64,000 nt of DNA, taken from contig NZ_CP061302.1 of assembly GCF_018687675.1 (NCBI RefSeq), positions 880,192-944,191 of the forward strand, read 5' to 3'. A program made the translations under genes and the position numbers. Positions 43,711 through 54,749 of this stretch are shown in pieces. The stretch comes from Polynucleobacter sp. MG-Unter2-18. GTDB lineage: Bacteria > Pseudomonadota > Gammaproteobacteria > Burkholderiales > Burkholderiaceae. Position 1 is the stretch's first letter. Every line of letters starts with the position of its first letter. Under the pieces are notes generated by a model, which searched no databases, had not been told where the DNA came from, and saw only the letters and a list, made by a program, of their open reading frames with translations.

Positions 43711-45009
43711 TTAGCAGTTGCTGCAAGAGCTAGCTTCAACAGGCGCTGGTTCTTGGGTATAGCGCGCAATAAATGCATGCTTACTCTTGAGTGGCAATTT
43801 AATCCACACGAAGTGACCCGAGCCAGGGGCAACATCAATGGGTTCATCTTTGAGATTCCACATGGCATCGAGCACCATATCTTGATTACCCTCGGGCTCA
43901 ATGATTTCTAACTTATCACCAATCGAGAAACGATTTTTTACATCTACCTTGACGCGACCAGAGGCCTCATCAATTTCTAAAGTTTCGCCAACATATAGAC
44001 TTCTACCCGAGAGGGAGTGACCACGCATATAGAGCTGATACTCTTTATCGTGGTGACGCTCATAAAAACCATCGGTATAGCCACGATTGGCAAGACCTTC
44101 AAGATTACCAATCAGAGACATATTCATTGGACGACCAGCTACTGCATCATCAATTGCAGTGCGGTAGGATTGGCAGGTGCGAGAAACGTAATAGGGCGAC
44201 TTGGTGCGGCCTTCAATCTTGAATGAATCGACACCCATCTTTGTTAAGCGCTCAATATGCTCAATTGCCCGCAAATCTTTAGAGTTCATGATGTAGGTGC
44301 CATGCTCATCTTCTTCCATGGGCATTAAGTCATCTGGACGACGTGCTTCTTGCAGGAGCACCACATCGCCGCTGGTATTTTGTTGTCCCGGCTTTACTTT
44401 GTAATCCCAGCGACAGGCATTGGTGCAAGCACCTTGATTTGAGTCACGATGGGACATGTAACCAGATAGTAGGCAGCGACCAGAATAAGCAATACACAGG
44501 GCGCCATGCACAAATACTTCTAATTCCATTTCTGGGCAGTCTTGACGAACTTCTTCAATCTCATCGAAAGAAAGCTCACGTGACAATATCACCCGGCTAA
44601 TACCAACAGAGCGCCAGAATTTTGCTGAGGCACCATTGACCGTATTGGCCTGAACGGATAAATGAATTGGCATATCTGGCCAAGCTTCTCTGGCCATCAT
44701 GATGAGGCCTGGATCAGACATGATCATCGCATCAGGTTTTAATGCAACTACAGGATCCATATCTTTAATGTAGGTACGTGTCTTACCGCCATGAGGAAGT
44801 AGGTTAGATACCAGATAAAACTTTTTACCTAAAGCATGTGCGGTATCAATACCTTCTTTGAGCGTCTCCATTTTTCCGAAGTCGTTATTACGTACTCGAA
44901 GGGAATAGCGCGGCTGTCCGGCATAAATGGCATCGGCACCAAAGTCAAAGGCAGTACGCAGCATGGAGAGGCTACCGGCGGGGGCGAGGAGTTCTGGAAT
45001 CTTGGTCAT
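43711..45009 (-). CDS. trhP: U32 family protein, TrhP/YegQ-type
   Basis: The 432-residue U32 family protein, annotated earlier as a peptidase, is by family (TrhP/YegQ) a tRNA U34 hydroxylation factor acting with a terminal-carboxylating partner in E. coli. The N-terminal barrel has LLAPAGSLSMLRTAF. The cluster VFVHGALCIAYSGRCLLSGY supplies iron-sulfur cysteines, with further Cys in GACTNACRWD. The C-terminal tail ends SSCSNC. Assignment to TrhP rather than RlhA or UbiU/V rests on length and this motif. Confidence 0.85.
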   Translation of the reverse strand: MTKIPELLAPAGSLSMLRTAFDFGADAIYAGQPRYSLRVRNNDFGKMETLKEGIDTAHALGKKFYLVSNLLPHGGKTRTYIKDMDPVVALKPDAMIMSDPGLIMMAREAWPDMPIHLSVQANTVNGASAKFWRSVGISRVILSRELSFDEIEEVRQDCPEMELEVFVHGALCIAYSGRCLLSGYMSHRDSNQGACTNACRWDYKVKPGQQNTSGDVVLLQEARRPDDLMPMEEDEHGTYIMNSKDLRAIEHIERLTKMGVDSFKIEGRTKSPYYVSRTCQSYRTAIDDAVAGRPMNMSLIGNLEGLANRGYTDGFYERHHDKEYQLYMRGHSLSGRSLYVGETLEIDEASGRVKVDVKNRFSIGDKLEIIEPEGNQDMVLDAMWNLKDEPIDVAPGSGHFVWIKLPLKSKHAFIARYTQEPAPVEASSCSNC

Positions 45010-45198
45010 GAGCCTATTTTAGTGAATACAGACATTCTTGCTAAATTTAATGGGCTTAAAAGGCTCTAGAGCCTGCTAGATCTGGTTTTATCTATGTATT
45101 TCAGCTAATCAGATAGTTAATGAAGAGTATCCTACGGGGTCTGTGGCGCGCCTTTCCACTCGTATTTAGAGCGCCTACTAAAGAATGTAGAAAGAACA

Positions 45199-45783
45199 AT
45201 GACAAAACTTACATCCAAACCCATCCTAAAAAAAGCCAGCGGCATTTTGGCTCAAGAGTTTGCTATACCTAAAGATATCGCCTGGGCCTGGGTTACATTG
45301 CTGCTTTCGCAAGAAGAGCAAAAGCGCGATAGCGAAGAAAAACGCTACGCCCGTATTGCAGAATTTGAAACCTGGATTATGGAATTAAATCTCCCAGCTG
45401 ATCCAAAAAATCCCAAGGGCGGCGCAGTAAGTCCAGAGTCAGTAAAAAATTCAGCCAGAAATGTATTTGAGTGGCCTCATGAATATATTTTTGATGAGCC
45501 CGCAGCGCCCAAACACCCAGACTCTAAAGTCACCTATGGCGATACGATTACCAAGCCAATCTTAGATGCTATTAAAGATGCCGGAGGATCCGATGATCGC
45601 CCAGCACTCATTGCTATTTTGGAAGGCTATGCAAAAGAGGGTAAAGAGCCTTTTGCCAATGTCACAGCAGAGGGCATTGAGTGGAAAGGCAGTAATTGGT
45701 CAGAAGGGGATAAGCTCAATCTACTTACCATCAAGACTTTAAATAACCGCCTTGCCAACCTAAAAAAGAAGGGGTTGATTTAG
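45199..45783 (+). CDS. Hypothetical soluble protein
   Basis: The 194-residue protein has no signal or membrane segment. It has a charged helical N-terminal half (AWVTLLLSQEEQKRDSEEKR) and a C-terminal half with GDKLNLLTIKTLNNRLANLKK that looks helical. AGAAAGAAC precedes the ATG. I recognise no family. It stands alone between the U32 gene and tRNA-Asn, and its own terminator follows. The 190 bp upstream show no clear promoter or structure. Confidence 0.6.
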   Translation: MTKLTSKPILKKASGILAQEFAIPKDIAWAWVTLLLSQEEQKRDSEEKRYARIAEFETWIMELNLPADPKNPKGGAVSPESVKNSARNVFEWPHEYIFDEPAAPKHPDSKVTYGDTITKPILDAIKDAGGSDDRPALIAILEGYAKEGKEPFANVTAEGIEWKGSNWSEGDKLNLLTIKTLNNRLANLKKKGLI

Positions 45784-45814
45784 ACTCAATTGATTCACCG
45801 AGACCGTCAAAGAA

Positions 45815-45838
45815 AAAACCACCTAAAAAGGTGGTTTT
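45815..45838. terminator. Rho-independent terminator
   Basis: AAAACCACC (45815-45823) pairs with GGTGGTTTT (45830-45838) around an A-rich loop, followed by T-rich sequence. It lies between the hypothetical gene (+) and the convergent tRNA-Asn, and can serve both. Confidence 0.8.
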
Positions 45839-45846
45839 CTTGTATT

Positions 45847-45921
45847 TGGCTCCTCGACGTGGGATCGAACCACGGACCAACAGATTAACAGTCTGCTGCT
45901 CTACCGCTGAGCTATCGAGGA
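45847..45921 (-). tRNA. tRNA-Asn(GUU)
   Basis: The 75-nt tRNA has acceptor TCCTCGA... pairing with the 3' ...TCGAGGA, followed by discriminator G and CCA. The anticodon GTT is the complement of 45887-45889, with the anticodon stem CAGAC/GTCTG and T-arm GTGG-TTCGATC-CCAC. It decodes AAU/AAC. Confidence 0.95.
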
Positions 45922-45942
45922 ATAAGCCGATATTATAGCAAG

Positions 45943-46827
45943 ATGAAATCATCTACTCCAAGTTCTGTGCAGATCCCTAAAGTATTGACCATCGCTGGGT
46001 CCGATAGCGGTGGTGGCGCGGGCATTCAGGCTGACCTTAAAGTTATTTCAGCCCTGGGTGGATATGGGATGACTGTCATCACGGCGATTACCGCCCAGAA
46101 CACTTTGGGAGTGACTCGTATTCAAGACATTGATCTTGATGTGGTTGAGGCTCAGATCGATGCGGTATTTATGGATATTGGGGTGGACATCGTCAAGATC
46201 GGCATGTTAGCCAGTCCAGAGATCGTTCGCACTGTGGCATCTGCCCTAAAGCGCCATGGAGCTAAAACAACAGTCCTAGACCCTGTATTGAGAGCTACTT
46301 CAGGTGCTAGTCTTGGCGGAGACGACACCGCTCAAGCCATGATTAAAGACTTATTTCCGATGGCAAGCATAATCACTCCTAATTTAGAAGAAGCGGGTTT
46401 GCTCTTAGGTCGTGAGATTCAGGGAGTGAAAGATTTCAAAATGGCGGCAGAGGAGTTGCTTGAGATGGGTCCTCAGGCAGTCTTGATCAAGGGTGGACAT
46501 CTGGATGCGAGCCATACTCAGCTGACAGATTTTCTGATGTGGCGAACCATTGAAGATGGTCTGGAAGTTGTTCAATCAAAAGAATTTAAGCACTATCGTG
46601 TTAATACGCTCAATACCCATGGCACTGGCTGCTCACTATCATCTGCGATTGCGACTTATTTAGCAGATGGTCATGATCTTGCTCATGCGGTTGCTAAGGC
46701 GATCTCTTATGTTGAGGCTGGGCTAGAGAAAGGACGCTTCTTAAGTATTGGTGAAGGTCCAGGACCTTTATGGCACATGCATGATTTTTATCCAACTGCA
46801 TTGCCAGAAGAAGAGGGTAAGTATTAA
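45943..46827 (+). CDS. thiD: Hydroxymethylpyrimidine/phosphomethylpyrimidine kinase
   Basis: The 294-residue kinase phosphorylates HMP and HMP-P in thiamine synthesis. N-terminal VLTIAGSDSGGGAGIQADLK carries the substrate loop. ILITPN-type substrate and metal region appears as SIITPNLEEA, and NTHGTGCSLSSAIA carries the anion hole and catalytic Cys/Asp region. It is convergent with thiE and lies just downstream of tRNA-Asn. It is not under the TPP riboswitch found on the other strand. Confidence 0.95.
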   Translation: MKSSTPSSVQIPKVLTIAGSDSGGGAGIQADLKVISALGGYGMTVITAITAQNTLGVTRIQDIDLDVVEAQIDAVFMDIGVDIVKIGMLASPEIVRTVASALKRHGAKTTVLDPVLRATSGASLGGDDTAQAMIKDLFPMASIITPNLEEAGLLLGREIQGVKDFKMAAEELLEMGPQAVLIKGGHLDASHTQLTDFLMWRTIEDGLEVVQSKEFKHYRVNTLNTHGTGCSLSSAIATYLADGHDLAHAVAKAISYVEAGLEKGRFLSIGEGPGPLWHMHDFYPTALPEEEGKY

Positions 46828-46858
46828 AGATTAAACACTAAAGACTAAAGATTCAGCC

Positions 46859-47785
46859 TTAGGTTTTCATTAGCTCTTGGAGTTTCATGACTGCCACCTT
46901 AGGATCGCTAGATCCATTGATTGCTCTAACAACCGCAACTGAACCAACTCCGCTTTGCGCTACTGCATGAATACTATTTTCATCAATGCCGCCAATAGCC
47001 ACTAAAGGATAGTGACTCATCAATTGAGCATATTTATATAAACGTCCCAAGCCTTGCGGAGCGGTTGCCATCTTTTTCAGATTGGTTGCAAAGACTGCGC
47101 CCATCGCGATATAACTCGGGCAGAAGCGATCTGCATGAACCATCTCAGCATAGCCGTGGGTACTCAGACCTAAGCGAAGGCCTGCAGTTCGAATTGCCTC
47201 TAAATCTGCCACTTCTAAATCTTCTTGACCTAAATGAACACCATAGGCATTAGCTTCAATCGCCTCTTGCCAATAATCATTAATAAAGAGCAAAGTTTTG
47301 CTGCCTTTGACTGCTTCAACAGATTGTGCAATCTGCTTACGGATCAGTCTGCGATCATCTGATTTAAGGCGCAGTTGCACCGTTGGTACTTCAGCCTCAA
47401 TTGAGCGCTTTACCCAATCAGCATCTGGCATAACAGCATATAAACCCAAGCGCTGAGGGCACTCCGCAAAGGCATTGGGATTCATGTTGCGTGTCCAGGG
47501 GAGTAAATCAAAATGCTCGGGCCTAGAAGGCCATTTAGATGGATTAAATCCACCATCTTGGTGAGCCATGCGTGACCAAGCTTTGCCTAATACTTTGGCA
47601 TCACATTCAATAAAGCCCATCTCAATCGATGCAAGTGCGCCTGCCAGCTCATAGTGATCTGCTGCGTGCTCATTATCAATTTTTGGTGGTGGGGATGACG
47701 CGCTATACGCTGGGATCGGTAAGCACACATCATCCTTGACATGAGCTGCAACAATTTGATCCGCAAGATCTCGCACTAAGCTCAT
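46859..47785 (-). CDS. thiE: Thiamine phosphate synthase with N-terminal extension
   Basis: The 308-residue protein holds a normal thiamine phosphate synthase domain from about residue 110 (LGLYAVMPD, then VQLRLKSDDR, FINDYWQEAIEANAYGVHLGQED, GLSTHGYAEM and ALGGI-type PLVAIGGIDENS), which joins the pyrimidine and thiazole halves. The first 110 residues have no ThiE counterpart in E. coli (211 residues). They contain a helical stretch and DGGFNPSKWPSRP, and similar extensions occur in Burkholderiaceae ThiE. The role of this part is unknown. It is the last gene of the thiC-O-S-G-E operon. Confidence 0.92.
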   Translation of the reverse strand: MSLVRDLADQIVAAHVKDDVCLPIPAYSASSPPPKIDNEHAADHYELAGALASIEMGFIECDAKVLGKAWSRMAHQDGGFNPSKWPSRPEHFDLLPWTRNMNPNAFAECPQRLGLYAVMPDADWVKRSIEAEVPTVQLRLKSDDRRLIRKQIAQSVEAVKGSKTLLFINDYWQEAIEANAYGVHLGQEDLEVADLEAIRTAGLRLGLSTHGYAEMVHADRFCPSYIAMGAVFATNLKKMATAPQGLGRLYKYAQLMSHYPLVAIGGIDENSIHAVAQSGVGSVAVVRAINGSSDPKVAVMKLQELMKT

Positions 47786-47797
47786 CTCATTGACTCT

Positions 47798-48616
47798 TTA
47801 ACTTTGATGCCAGAAAGGCGTGCCAACTAATGGCGTACTAGCTTGGGCGGATTGTTGGGCTTTCATAGCGCCAGAGAGGTAGGCAGTCCGCCCAGCATCG
47901 ACTGACATTGCAAATGCATTAGCCATCGCCACTGGATCATCAGCTAGTGCAACAGCTGTATTGAGTAGGACTCCATCAAAACCCCACTCCATTACGCTGC
48001 ATGCGTGCGAGGGAAGACCTAAACCAGCATCCACCAGAAGAGGAACTGTTAAGCGGTCACGTAAAAGTTTTAATGCATAAGGATTTAAAGGGCCTTGACC
48101 TGTGCCAATGGGAGCGGCCCACGGCATTACTGCCTGGCATCCAACATCGACTAAGCGTTGGCACAAGATCAAATCTTCAGTGCAATAAGGCAAGACTTTG
48201 AAACCATCTTTAATTAACGTTTCGGCTGTAGATACTAATCGCAAAGTATCTGGTTGCAGAGTGTAGTCATCGCCGATCAGTTCTAATTTAATCCAGCTCG
48301 TTTCAAAAACCTCACGTGCCATTTGTGCAGTGGCAATCACTTCTTTTGGGCTGTGACATCCTGCAGTATTCGGTAAGACCGGTACAGCCATTTTCTTTAA
48401 GAGGTCCCAAAAACCAGAATGCGCTTCTGTAGTTGAAGTGCCTTGCCGACGCAGGCTTACCGTAATCATTCCGGGATTGGATTGCTTCACGGCATTTTCT
48501 AAAACCTGCGGAGAGGGGTAACGCGAGGTTCCTAGTAATAAGCGACTAGCAAAGGTCTCACCGTACAGCACTAGAGAATCGGCCGTCTTGAGAGAGTTTG
48601 GTAGAGGTGCTGTCAT
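47798..48616 (-). CDS. thiG: Thiazole synthase
   Basis: The 272-residue TIM-barrel enzyme (from ATG 48616) forms the thiazole ring from DXP, ThiS-thiocarboxylate and dehydroglycine. The catalytic Lys lies in [17 protein letters not shown]. Phosphate-binding segments are [18 protein letters not shown] and [20 protein letters not shown] 48625 is an alternative start adding three residues. It lies between thiS and thiE, which supplies the glycine/sulfur pathway order thiO-thiS-thiG. Confidence 0.96.
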   Translation of the reverse strand: MTAPLPNSLKTADSLVLYGETFASRLLLGTSRYPSPQVLENAVKQSNPGMITVSLRRQGTSTTEAHSGFWDLLKKMAVPVLPNTAGCHSPKEVIATAQMAREVFETSWIKLELIGDDYTLQPDTLRLVSTAETLIKDGFKVLPYCTEDLILCQRLVDVGCQAVMPWAAPIGTGQGPLNPYALKLLRDRLTVPLLVDAGLGLPSHACSVMEWGFDGVLLNTAVALADDPVAMANAFAMSVDAGRTAYLSGAMKAQQSAQASTPLVGTPFWHQS

Positions 48617-48625
48617 ATTAATCAA

Positions 48626-48823
48626 TTAACCGCCGGTGACTGGTGCAATGACTTCCATCTCATCGCCCTCATGGAGCACTTCTTCTGCATGTCGAGTCTT
48701 TGGAACAAATTCATAATTAATGGCAACAGCAAAGGGGGGCTTTGCATTAATCAGCATAAGAACGTCATCAATCGTACTCTGATCTGGAATCTCCTGAGCA
48801 ACTTGATTCACCATTATGCGCAT
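48626..48823 (-). CDS. thiS: Sulfur carrier protein ThiS
   Basis: The 65-residue ubiquitin-like carrier ends in the diagnostic Gly-Gly (VIAPVTGG), which is adenylated and thiocarboxylated for thiazole synthesis. GAGGAG with 8-bp spacing precedes the ATG. It overlaps thiO by 10 bp and precedes thiG by 9 bp. Confidence 0.95.
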   Translation of the reverse strand: MRIMVNQVAQEIPDQSTIDDVLMLINAKPPFAVAINYEFVPKTRHAEEVLHEGDEMEVIAPVTGG

Positions 48824-49965
48824 GTACTCAGCTCCTCATTTGAAGAGGCTGTCACCTGAAGACCCAAATCAATCGCTGTGCTACTAGACCCGGAATCTAA
48901 TATTTCTAACGCGCAATCCAGAATCGCTGGTGAGATCATGAAACCATGTCGATAGAGTCCATTAATCATCATCAGGCCAGCTTGATTTAGTTTTTGATCA
49001 ACGGAAATCTCTGGCAGATTATCTTTGAGCGTAGGGCGACATTGCGTTGCCATTTCCAAAATACGTCCTTCAGCAAAGCCACTATGGACGGTATAAACCG
49101 CACTAAGTAATTCTAGGGCGGAGCGCACACTCATCGGAGAGAGATCTTCGGATTCAATTTCTGTTGCGCCAACAACGTAGACATCATCCTCTTTAGGGGC
49201 GATATAAATCGGATAGCGTGGGTGAATTAGGCGCGTAGGACGACGCAACTTCACTTCGGGGGCATAGAGGCGAATGACTTCACCACGTACTCCTCGTAAA
49301 TCTTTATCAGAGTTACTAGCATGCTCCCAAGAAGCTTTAGCACCCAGGCCACGACAATCAATGACCCAATCAAAACCATTCTTTTGAGTACGAAGTTGTT
49401 CGGGATCGGTAGTTTGATTCCAATGACAAGGCACCTTCATTAAAGTCAGCTCAACTAACAAAGCCTCCAGCAATTGGCGGTTATCAAGCTGGCCTTCATT
49501 GGGAAGATAGAGGCCTTGGTTAAACCGTTCAGCAACACCAGGCTCGATTTCTGCAAGAGACTGACTATCCAAATGAATCGGTTTAGAAAGCGCTTGATTG
49601 TGATCGCAATTTCTTGCCAGATGGGAGGCAAAGCGCTCTGCATCACTAGTATCTTGACGATGCCACAAGATGAGCGTGCCATTTTGCTGAAAATATACCG
49701 GCTTTGCTAATTCATCAATAAGTTGCTTCCAGCGCGGCAGGCTATGAACACCCATGCGTACAACGTTATCTTCGGTGATAGCTGATTCTGCCAATGGAGC
49801 CAACATAGCAGCAGCAATCCGAGCTGCCGCTAAGTTAGCGTCTGAACCGCCTTTCTCAAACAGCTCTACCTGAGCGCCGCGCTTAGCAAGTGCGACCGCA
49901 AGCAGCCGACCCATGAGGCCGGCGCCGACGATAGCATATTTGCTGTTTGAGAATGCGTGACTCAC
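48814..49965 (-). CDS. thiO: FAD-dependent glycine oxidase ThiO
   Basis: The 383-residue flavin oxidase converts glycine to dehydroglycine for thiazole synthesis. N-terminal YAIVGAGLMGRLLAVALAKRG is the dinucleotide-binding fold, and ATQCRPTLKDNLPEI together with MMINGLYRHGFMISP near the C-terminus is typical. It starts with GTG at 49965, immediately after the thiC stop. The presence of ThiO rather than ThiH indicates an aerobic thiazole route. Confidence 0.93.
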   Translation of the reverse strand: MSHAFSNSKYAIVGAGLMGRLLAVALAKRGAQVELFEKGGSDANLAAARIAAAMLAPLAESAITEDNVVRMGVHSLPRWKQLIDELAKPVYFQQNGTLILWHRQDTSDAERFASHLARNCDHNQALSKPIHLDSQSLAEIEPGVAERFNQGLYLPNEGQLDNRQLLEALLVELTLMKVPCHWNQTTDPEQLRTQKNGFDWVIDCRGLGAKASWEHASNSDKDLRGVRGEVIRLYAPEVKLRRPTRLIHPRYPIYIAPKEDDVYVVGATEIESEDLSPMSVRSALELLSAVYTVHSGFAEGRILEMATQCRPTLKDNLPEISVDQKLNQAGLMMINGLYRHGFMISPAILDCALEILDSGSSSTAIDLGLQVTASSNEELSTCA

Positions 49966-52044
<2,079 letters not shown>

Positions 52045-52125
52045 CATCCTTAGATCTTATTTAACCACGAAATGCCTCTTTGCTGGGTGATCAAAATCAA
52101 GCGCTTAAATCCAATTTGGAGGGAT

Positions 52126-52989
52126 CTAGTCCGAACTGGTATTACGCAAAATGAAATCCGCAGTTACAAAGGCAGCATCGCTAGTGAATTCATCGGCCAA
52201 AATGCGGGCTGCAGCCTCTGAAAGCGAGATTTCAATAAAACCACTGACTTCTCCGTCATGATTCGTGGGTATAAAGTGATCTGCTAGTTCTAGGTCATAA
52301 ATATAGAGCTGCTCATCATGAAATCCCCGTCCTTGTATGGGGCGGCGCATGTGTATGCGACCTACGGGCTCAATTTGATCGGAAATCTGGGCTGGCACAC
52401 CCGCTTCTTCCCACAACTCCCTGCGGGCATTAATCCAAGGGGTTTCATCTGCCCCAATACCACCTGCAGCCAGATTATCCAGACGGCCAGGGTCGGTAGA
52501 TTTCGTTTCGCTACGTCTCCCAAGCCAAAGATTGCCAGACTTGGTATATCCATTGATATGGGTTGCCATACTGCGAAAGCCAAAAGCTCGGAAGGTAGAG
52601 CGCTCTAAACGGAAGTATTCGTGACCGTTTTGGTCAATCCAAGCGAAATCCTCATTCCTCCAACCTGGAATCAATCCACCTTGACGCATCCGATCGGCCA
52701 TTTTTGAGAGACTCTCGGAGAGCGTTACAGGTTTTGCAGAGTGAATAGTCAGGCGATCGTGGCCGATTTCAATGTGAGGAATCGGGTTTTTCGCCAATGA
52801 GTTTTGTAAATAGCCAGTGAAATCAGGGCACAGCTGCCCAATAATTTGTCCAGCTGTGGAGCCGCCCAAGAAATGGATGGGTAGGTAATCTGGTGGAGCC
52901 GGTCTTGCCGTATTTTGGAGTAATTCCTCTAGGGCAGCGGTGGTGCTAGGTGTGAGCTTTACTGAGTGCTTATTGTTGAGCTTTTGCAT
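52126..52989 (-). CDS. Nudix hydrolase with DUF4743 domain
   Basis: The 287-residue protein has an N-terminal DUF4743 part (about residues 1-140) and a Nudix domain. The Nudix box appears as GGIGADE...RRELWEEAGV (about residues 172-194), with the metal-binding Glu residues intact. Family members resemble eukaryotic TPP pyrophosphohydrolase Tnr3/Nudt-type proteins, which suits its place right beside the thiamine operon. That link is inferred from position and family, not shown. Confidence 0.87.
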   Translation of the reverse strand: MQKLNNKHSVKLTPSTTAALEELLQNTARPAPPDYLPIHFLGGSTAGQIIGQLCPDFTGYLQNSLAKNPIPHIEIGHDRLTIHSAKPVTLSESLSKMADRMRQGGLIPGWRNEDFAWIDQNGHEYFRLERSTFRAFGFRSMATHINGYTKSGNLWLGRRSETKSTDPGRLDNLAAGGIGADETPWINARRELWEEAGVPAQISDQIEPVGRIHMRRPIQGRGFHDEQLYIYDLELADHFIPTNHDGEVSGFIEISLSEAAARILADEFTSDAAFVTADFILRNTSSD

Positions 52990-53162
52990 GCTCTAAGTGT
53001 AAGAGATATTAAAAATAACAAAAAATTTGCTCTATAAATTTATAAATAAATTTAAATTGTCAACAACTCTTTACGTATATTTTTCCTGAAGGCAGATGCT
53101 CATAAATTAAGCAAGCTAGGTCACTCTATACAAATCTACGACTTACGAAAACTTTTGGGTAT

Positions 53163-53185
53163 TTATCCACACAAGCTGTGGATAA
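53163..53185. promoter_or_regulatory. Inverted pair of perfect DnaA boxes
   Basis: TTATCCACA (53163-53171) and its exact inverse TGTGGATAA (53177-53185) face each other across CAAGC. Both match the strongest DnaA box. A one-mismatch box, TTATCCACT, lies at 53326-53334. The upstream stretch 52990-53060 is very AT-rich. No dnaA or dnaN is nearby, so this is unlikely to be oriC; a DnaA titration or regulatory site is possible. It may also simply be a hairpin ending tRNA-Arg transcription, but it lacks a T tract. Confidence 0.55.
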
Positions 53186-53200
53186 GTTCTGATGAAGAAG

Positions 53201-53275
53201 TGGTCCCGCCGACAGGAATCGAACCTGTATCCCACGCTTAGGAGGCATGTGCACTATCCATTGTGCTACGGCAAG
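53201..53275 (-). tRNA. tRNA-Arg(CCU)
   Basis: The 75-nt tRNA has anticodon CCT (complement of 53240-53242) between CT and AA, D-arm GCAC...GTGC, T-arm ACAGG-TTCGATT-CCTGT and encoded CCA. The acceptor CTTGCCG pairs with CGGCGGG with two G-U pairs at positions 2 and 3. It reads AGG codons. Confidence 0.9.
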
Positions 53276-53336
53276 ATTGAAAAAAAGTAAAACGTTTTAT
53301 TAAAAAGATGTTAAAGCAAGTTTCATTATCCACTGA

Positions 53337-53480
53337 TTACCAGCCACACAGTGCCCACACTTGATTGGTGATTGCTACTGTCAACTCTGGTGCAAAGTAT
53401 GCGGAGAAAATAATTCCTAAGAGCATCACTGTTAGAACATATAAAACCAAGCGCAAAATAGAAGGAGTGGAAATGTTCAT
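53337..53480 (-). CDS. Small single-pass membrane protein downstream of MFS carrier
   Basis: The 47-residue protein has one hydrophobic helix (about residues 8-30; ILRLVLYVLTVMLLGIIFSAY) and a short C-terminal tail with one Cys. It begins 7 bp after the MFS stop, in the same direction, which supports a co-transcribed gene, but the ribosome site is weak. Function unknown; it could be a small partner of the carrier. Confidence 0.4.
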   Translation of the reverse strand: MNISTPSILRLVLYVLTVMLLGIIFSAYFAPELTVAITNQVWALCGW

Positions 53481-53487
53481 GAAAAAA

Positions 53488-54723
53488 TTATGCAGCAGCA
53501 AGGCGCTCAATTGCTCGCTCTTTAACAGGTAAATTAATTAAGAATGCGAACACACCAAAAGCAATCGCTATATTCCAGACGATGAGATAAGAGCCGGTGC
53601 GATCAAATAGATAGCCACCAAAATAAGCCCCGCAGAAGCTACCAAGTTGATGAGAAAAGAACACCAAACCAGAGAGCATGGAGAGGTACTTCACACCAAA
53701 AATCTGCGCAACGATGGCATTAGTCAGTGGGATAGTAGACAGCCATAAGAAGCCCATAATAGCTGCAAAAATATAGGTAGTAGTTGGGCTCAGAGGCATA
53801 TAAACAAAAGCGATGATCGCCAAAGACCTGCCGATATAGATGGTTGATAAGAGGTAGCGCTTTGGCAAGCGTTGCCCTAATATTCCGGCGGCATAGGTTC
53901 CAAAAATATTGAACAGGCCAATTAATGCTAGGGCGGTAGTGGCTACAAAAGGTGCACCAACATCCGGATACATCTTGGATAAATCTTTTAGGTAGGGCGC
54001 TAAGTGAACCGCGATAAATACCACTTGAAATCCACAAACAAAATAACCCAAAGTGAGCAATCTAAAACTGGGGTTACCCATCGCCTCTCTTAAAGCTTCT
54101 TTAATAGTTTGATTGCTACCTTGCTGTAAATTCACAGTATTGGGTTCGCGTAGCATAAACGCAATTGGAATCATCAGACTTGCCATGATCGCTAGTATGA
54201 GTAGTGCATCATTTGCACCAAAATTGGATAACAAGCCTTGCTCAACTGGAATCATTAAAAATTGTCCGAATGATCCTGCAGCTGCTGTGATGCCCATGGC
54301 CCACACTCTTTTTTCTGGAGCAACGTTACGACCTAAGATCCCGTACACCACGCTATAGGTAGTTGCAGTTTGTGCAAGACCGATTAGCAAGCCACCTGCC
54401 AATGTAAAACTAAAAGCATCAGTAGAGATTGCCATGCCGGCTAAACCCAGCGCATAAAGTAGGCCCCCGGCAATCATAATTTTTAGTGCGCCGTAACGAT
54501 CGGCTAATGCCCCAGTGATGGGTTGAACTGCGCCCCAAATTAAATTTTGTAATGCGATAGTAAGAGCAAAAGTTTCTCGTCCCCAACCATTGGTAAAAGT
54601 AATGGGGAGGTTAAAGAGTCCAAATCCATGGCGTATACCCATCGAAAATGTCACCATCAAACCACCAAAGATCAGCAGATTCCTCAGCGTGAGGGTGTTT
54701 GATGGGCTAGATTGCACTGTCAT
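53488..54723 (-). CDS. Major facilitator superfamily transporter
   Basis: The 411-residue carrier (from ATG 54723) has about twelve membrane helices. The loop 2-3 signature GALADRYGALKIM is clear. Helix sequences such as LLIFGGLMVTFSMGIRHGFG and GLLIGLAQTATTYSVVYGILG resemble MFS carriers of organic anions in Burkholderiaceae. The substrate cannot be read from sequence. The neighbourhood (dehydrogenase, CoA-transferase, binding protein) suggests a carboxylic acid. It lies just after the deleted oxidoreductase gene. Confidence 0.87.
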   Translation of the reverse strand: MTVQSSPSNTLTLRNLLIFGGLMVTFSMGIRHGFGLFNLPITFTNGWGRETFALTIALQNLIWGAVQPITGALADRYGALKIMIAGGLLYALGLAGMAISTDAFSFTLAGGLLIGLAQTATTYSVVYGILGRNVAPEKRVWAMGITAAAGSFGQFLMIPVEQGLLSNFGANDALLILAIMASLMIPIAFMLREPNTVNLQQGSNQTIKEALREAMGNPSFRLLTLGYFVCGFQVVFIAVHLAPYLKDLSKMYPDVGAPFVATTALALIGLFNIFGTYAAGILGQRLPKRYLLSTIYIGRSLAIIAFVYMPLSPTTTYIFAAIMGFLWLSTIPLTNAIVAQIFGVKYLSMLSGLVFFSHQLGSFCGAYFGGYLFDRTGSYLIVWNIAIAFGVFAFLINLPVKERAIERLAAA

Positions 54724-54749
54724 TGATGTTTTTCTCGTAAGTCCGGTAT

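Noticed and set aside
52990-53340. Chromosomal origin of replication
   Set aside because: DnaA boxes and AT-rich DNA are present, but dnaA, dnaN, rpmH and gyrB are absent and only two perfect boxes occur.
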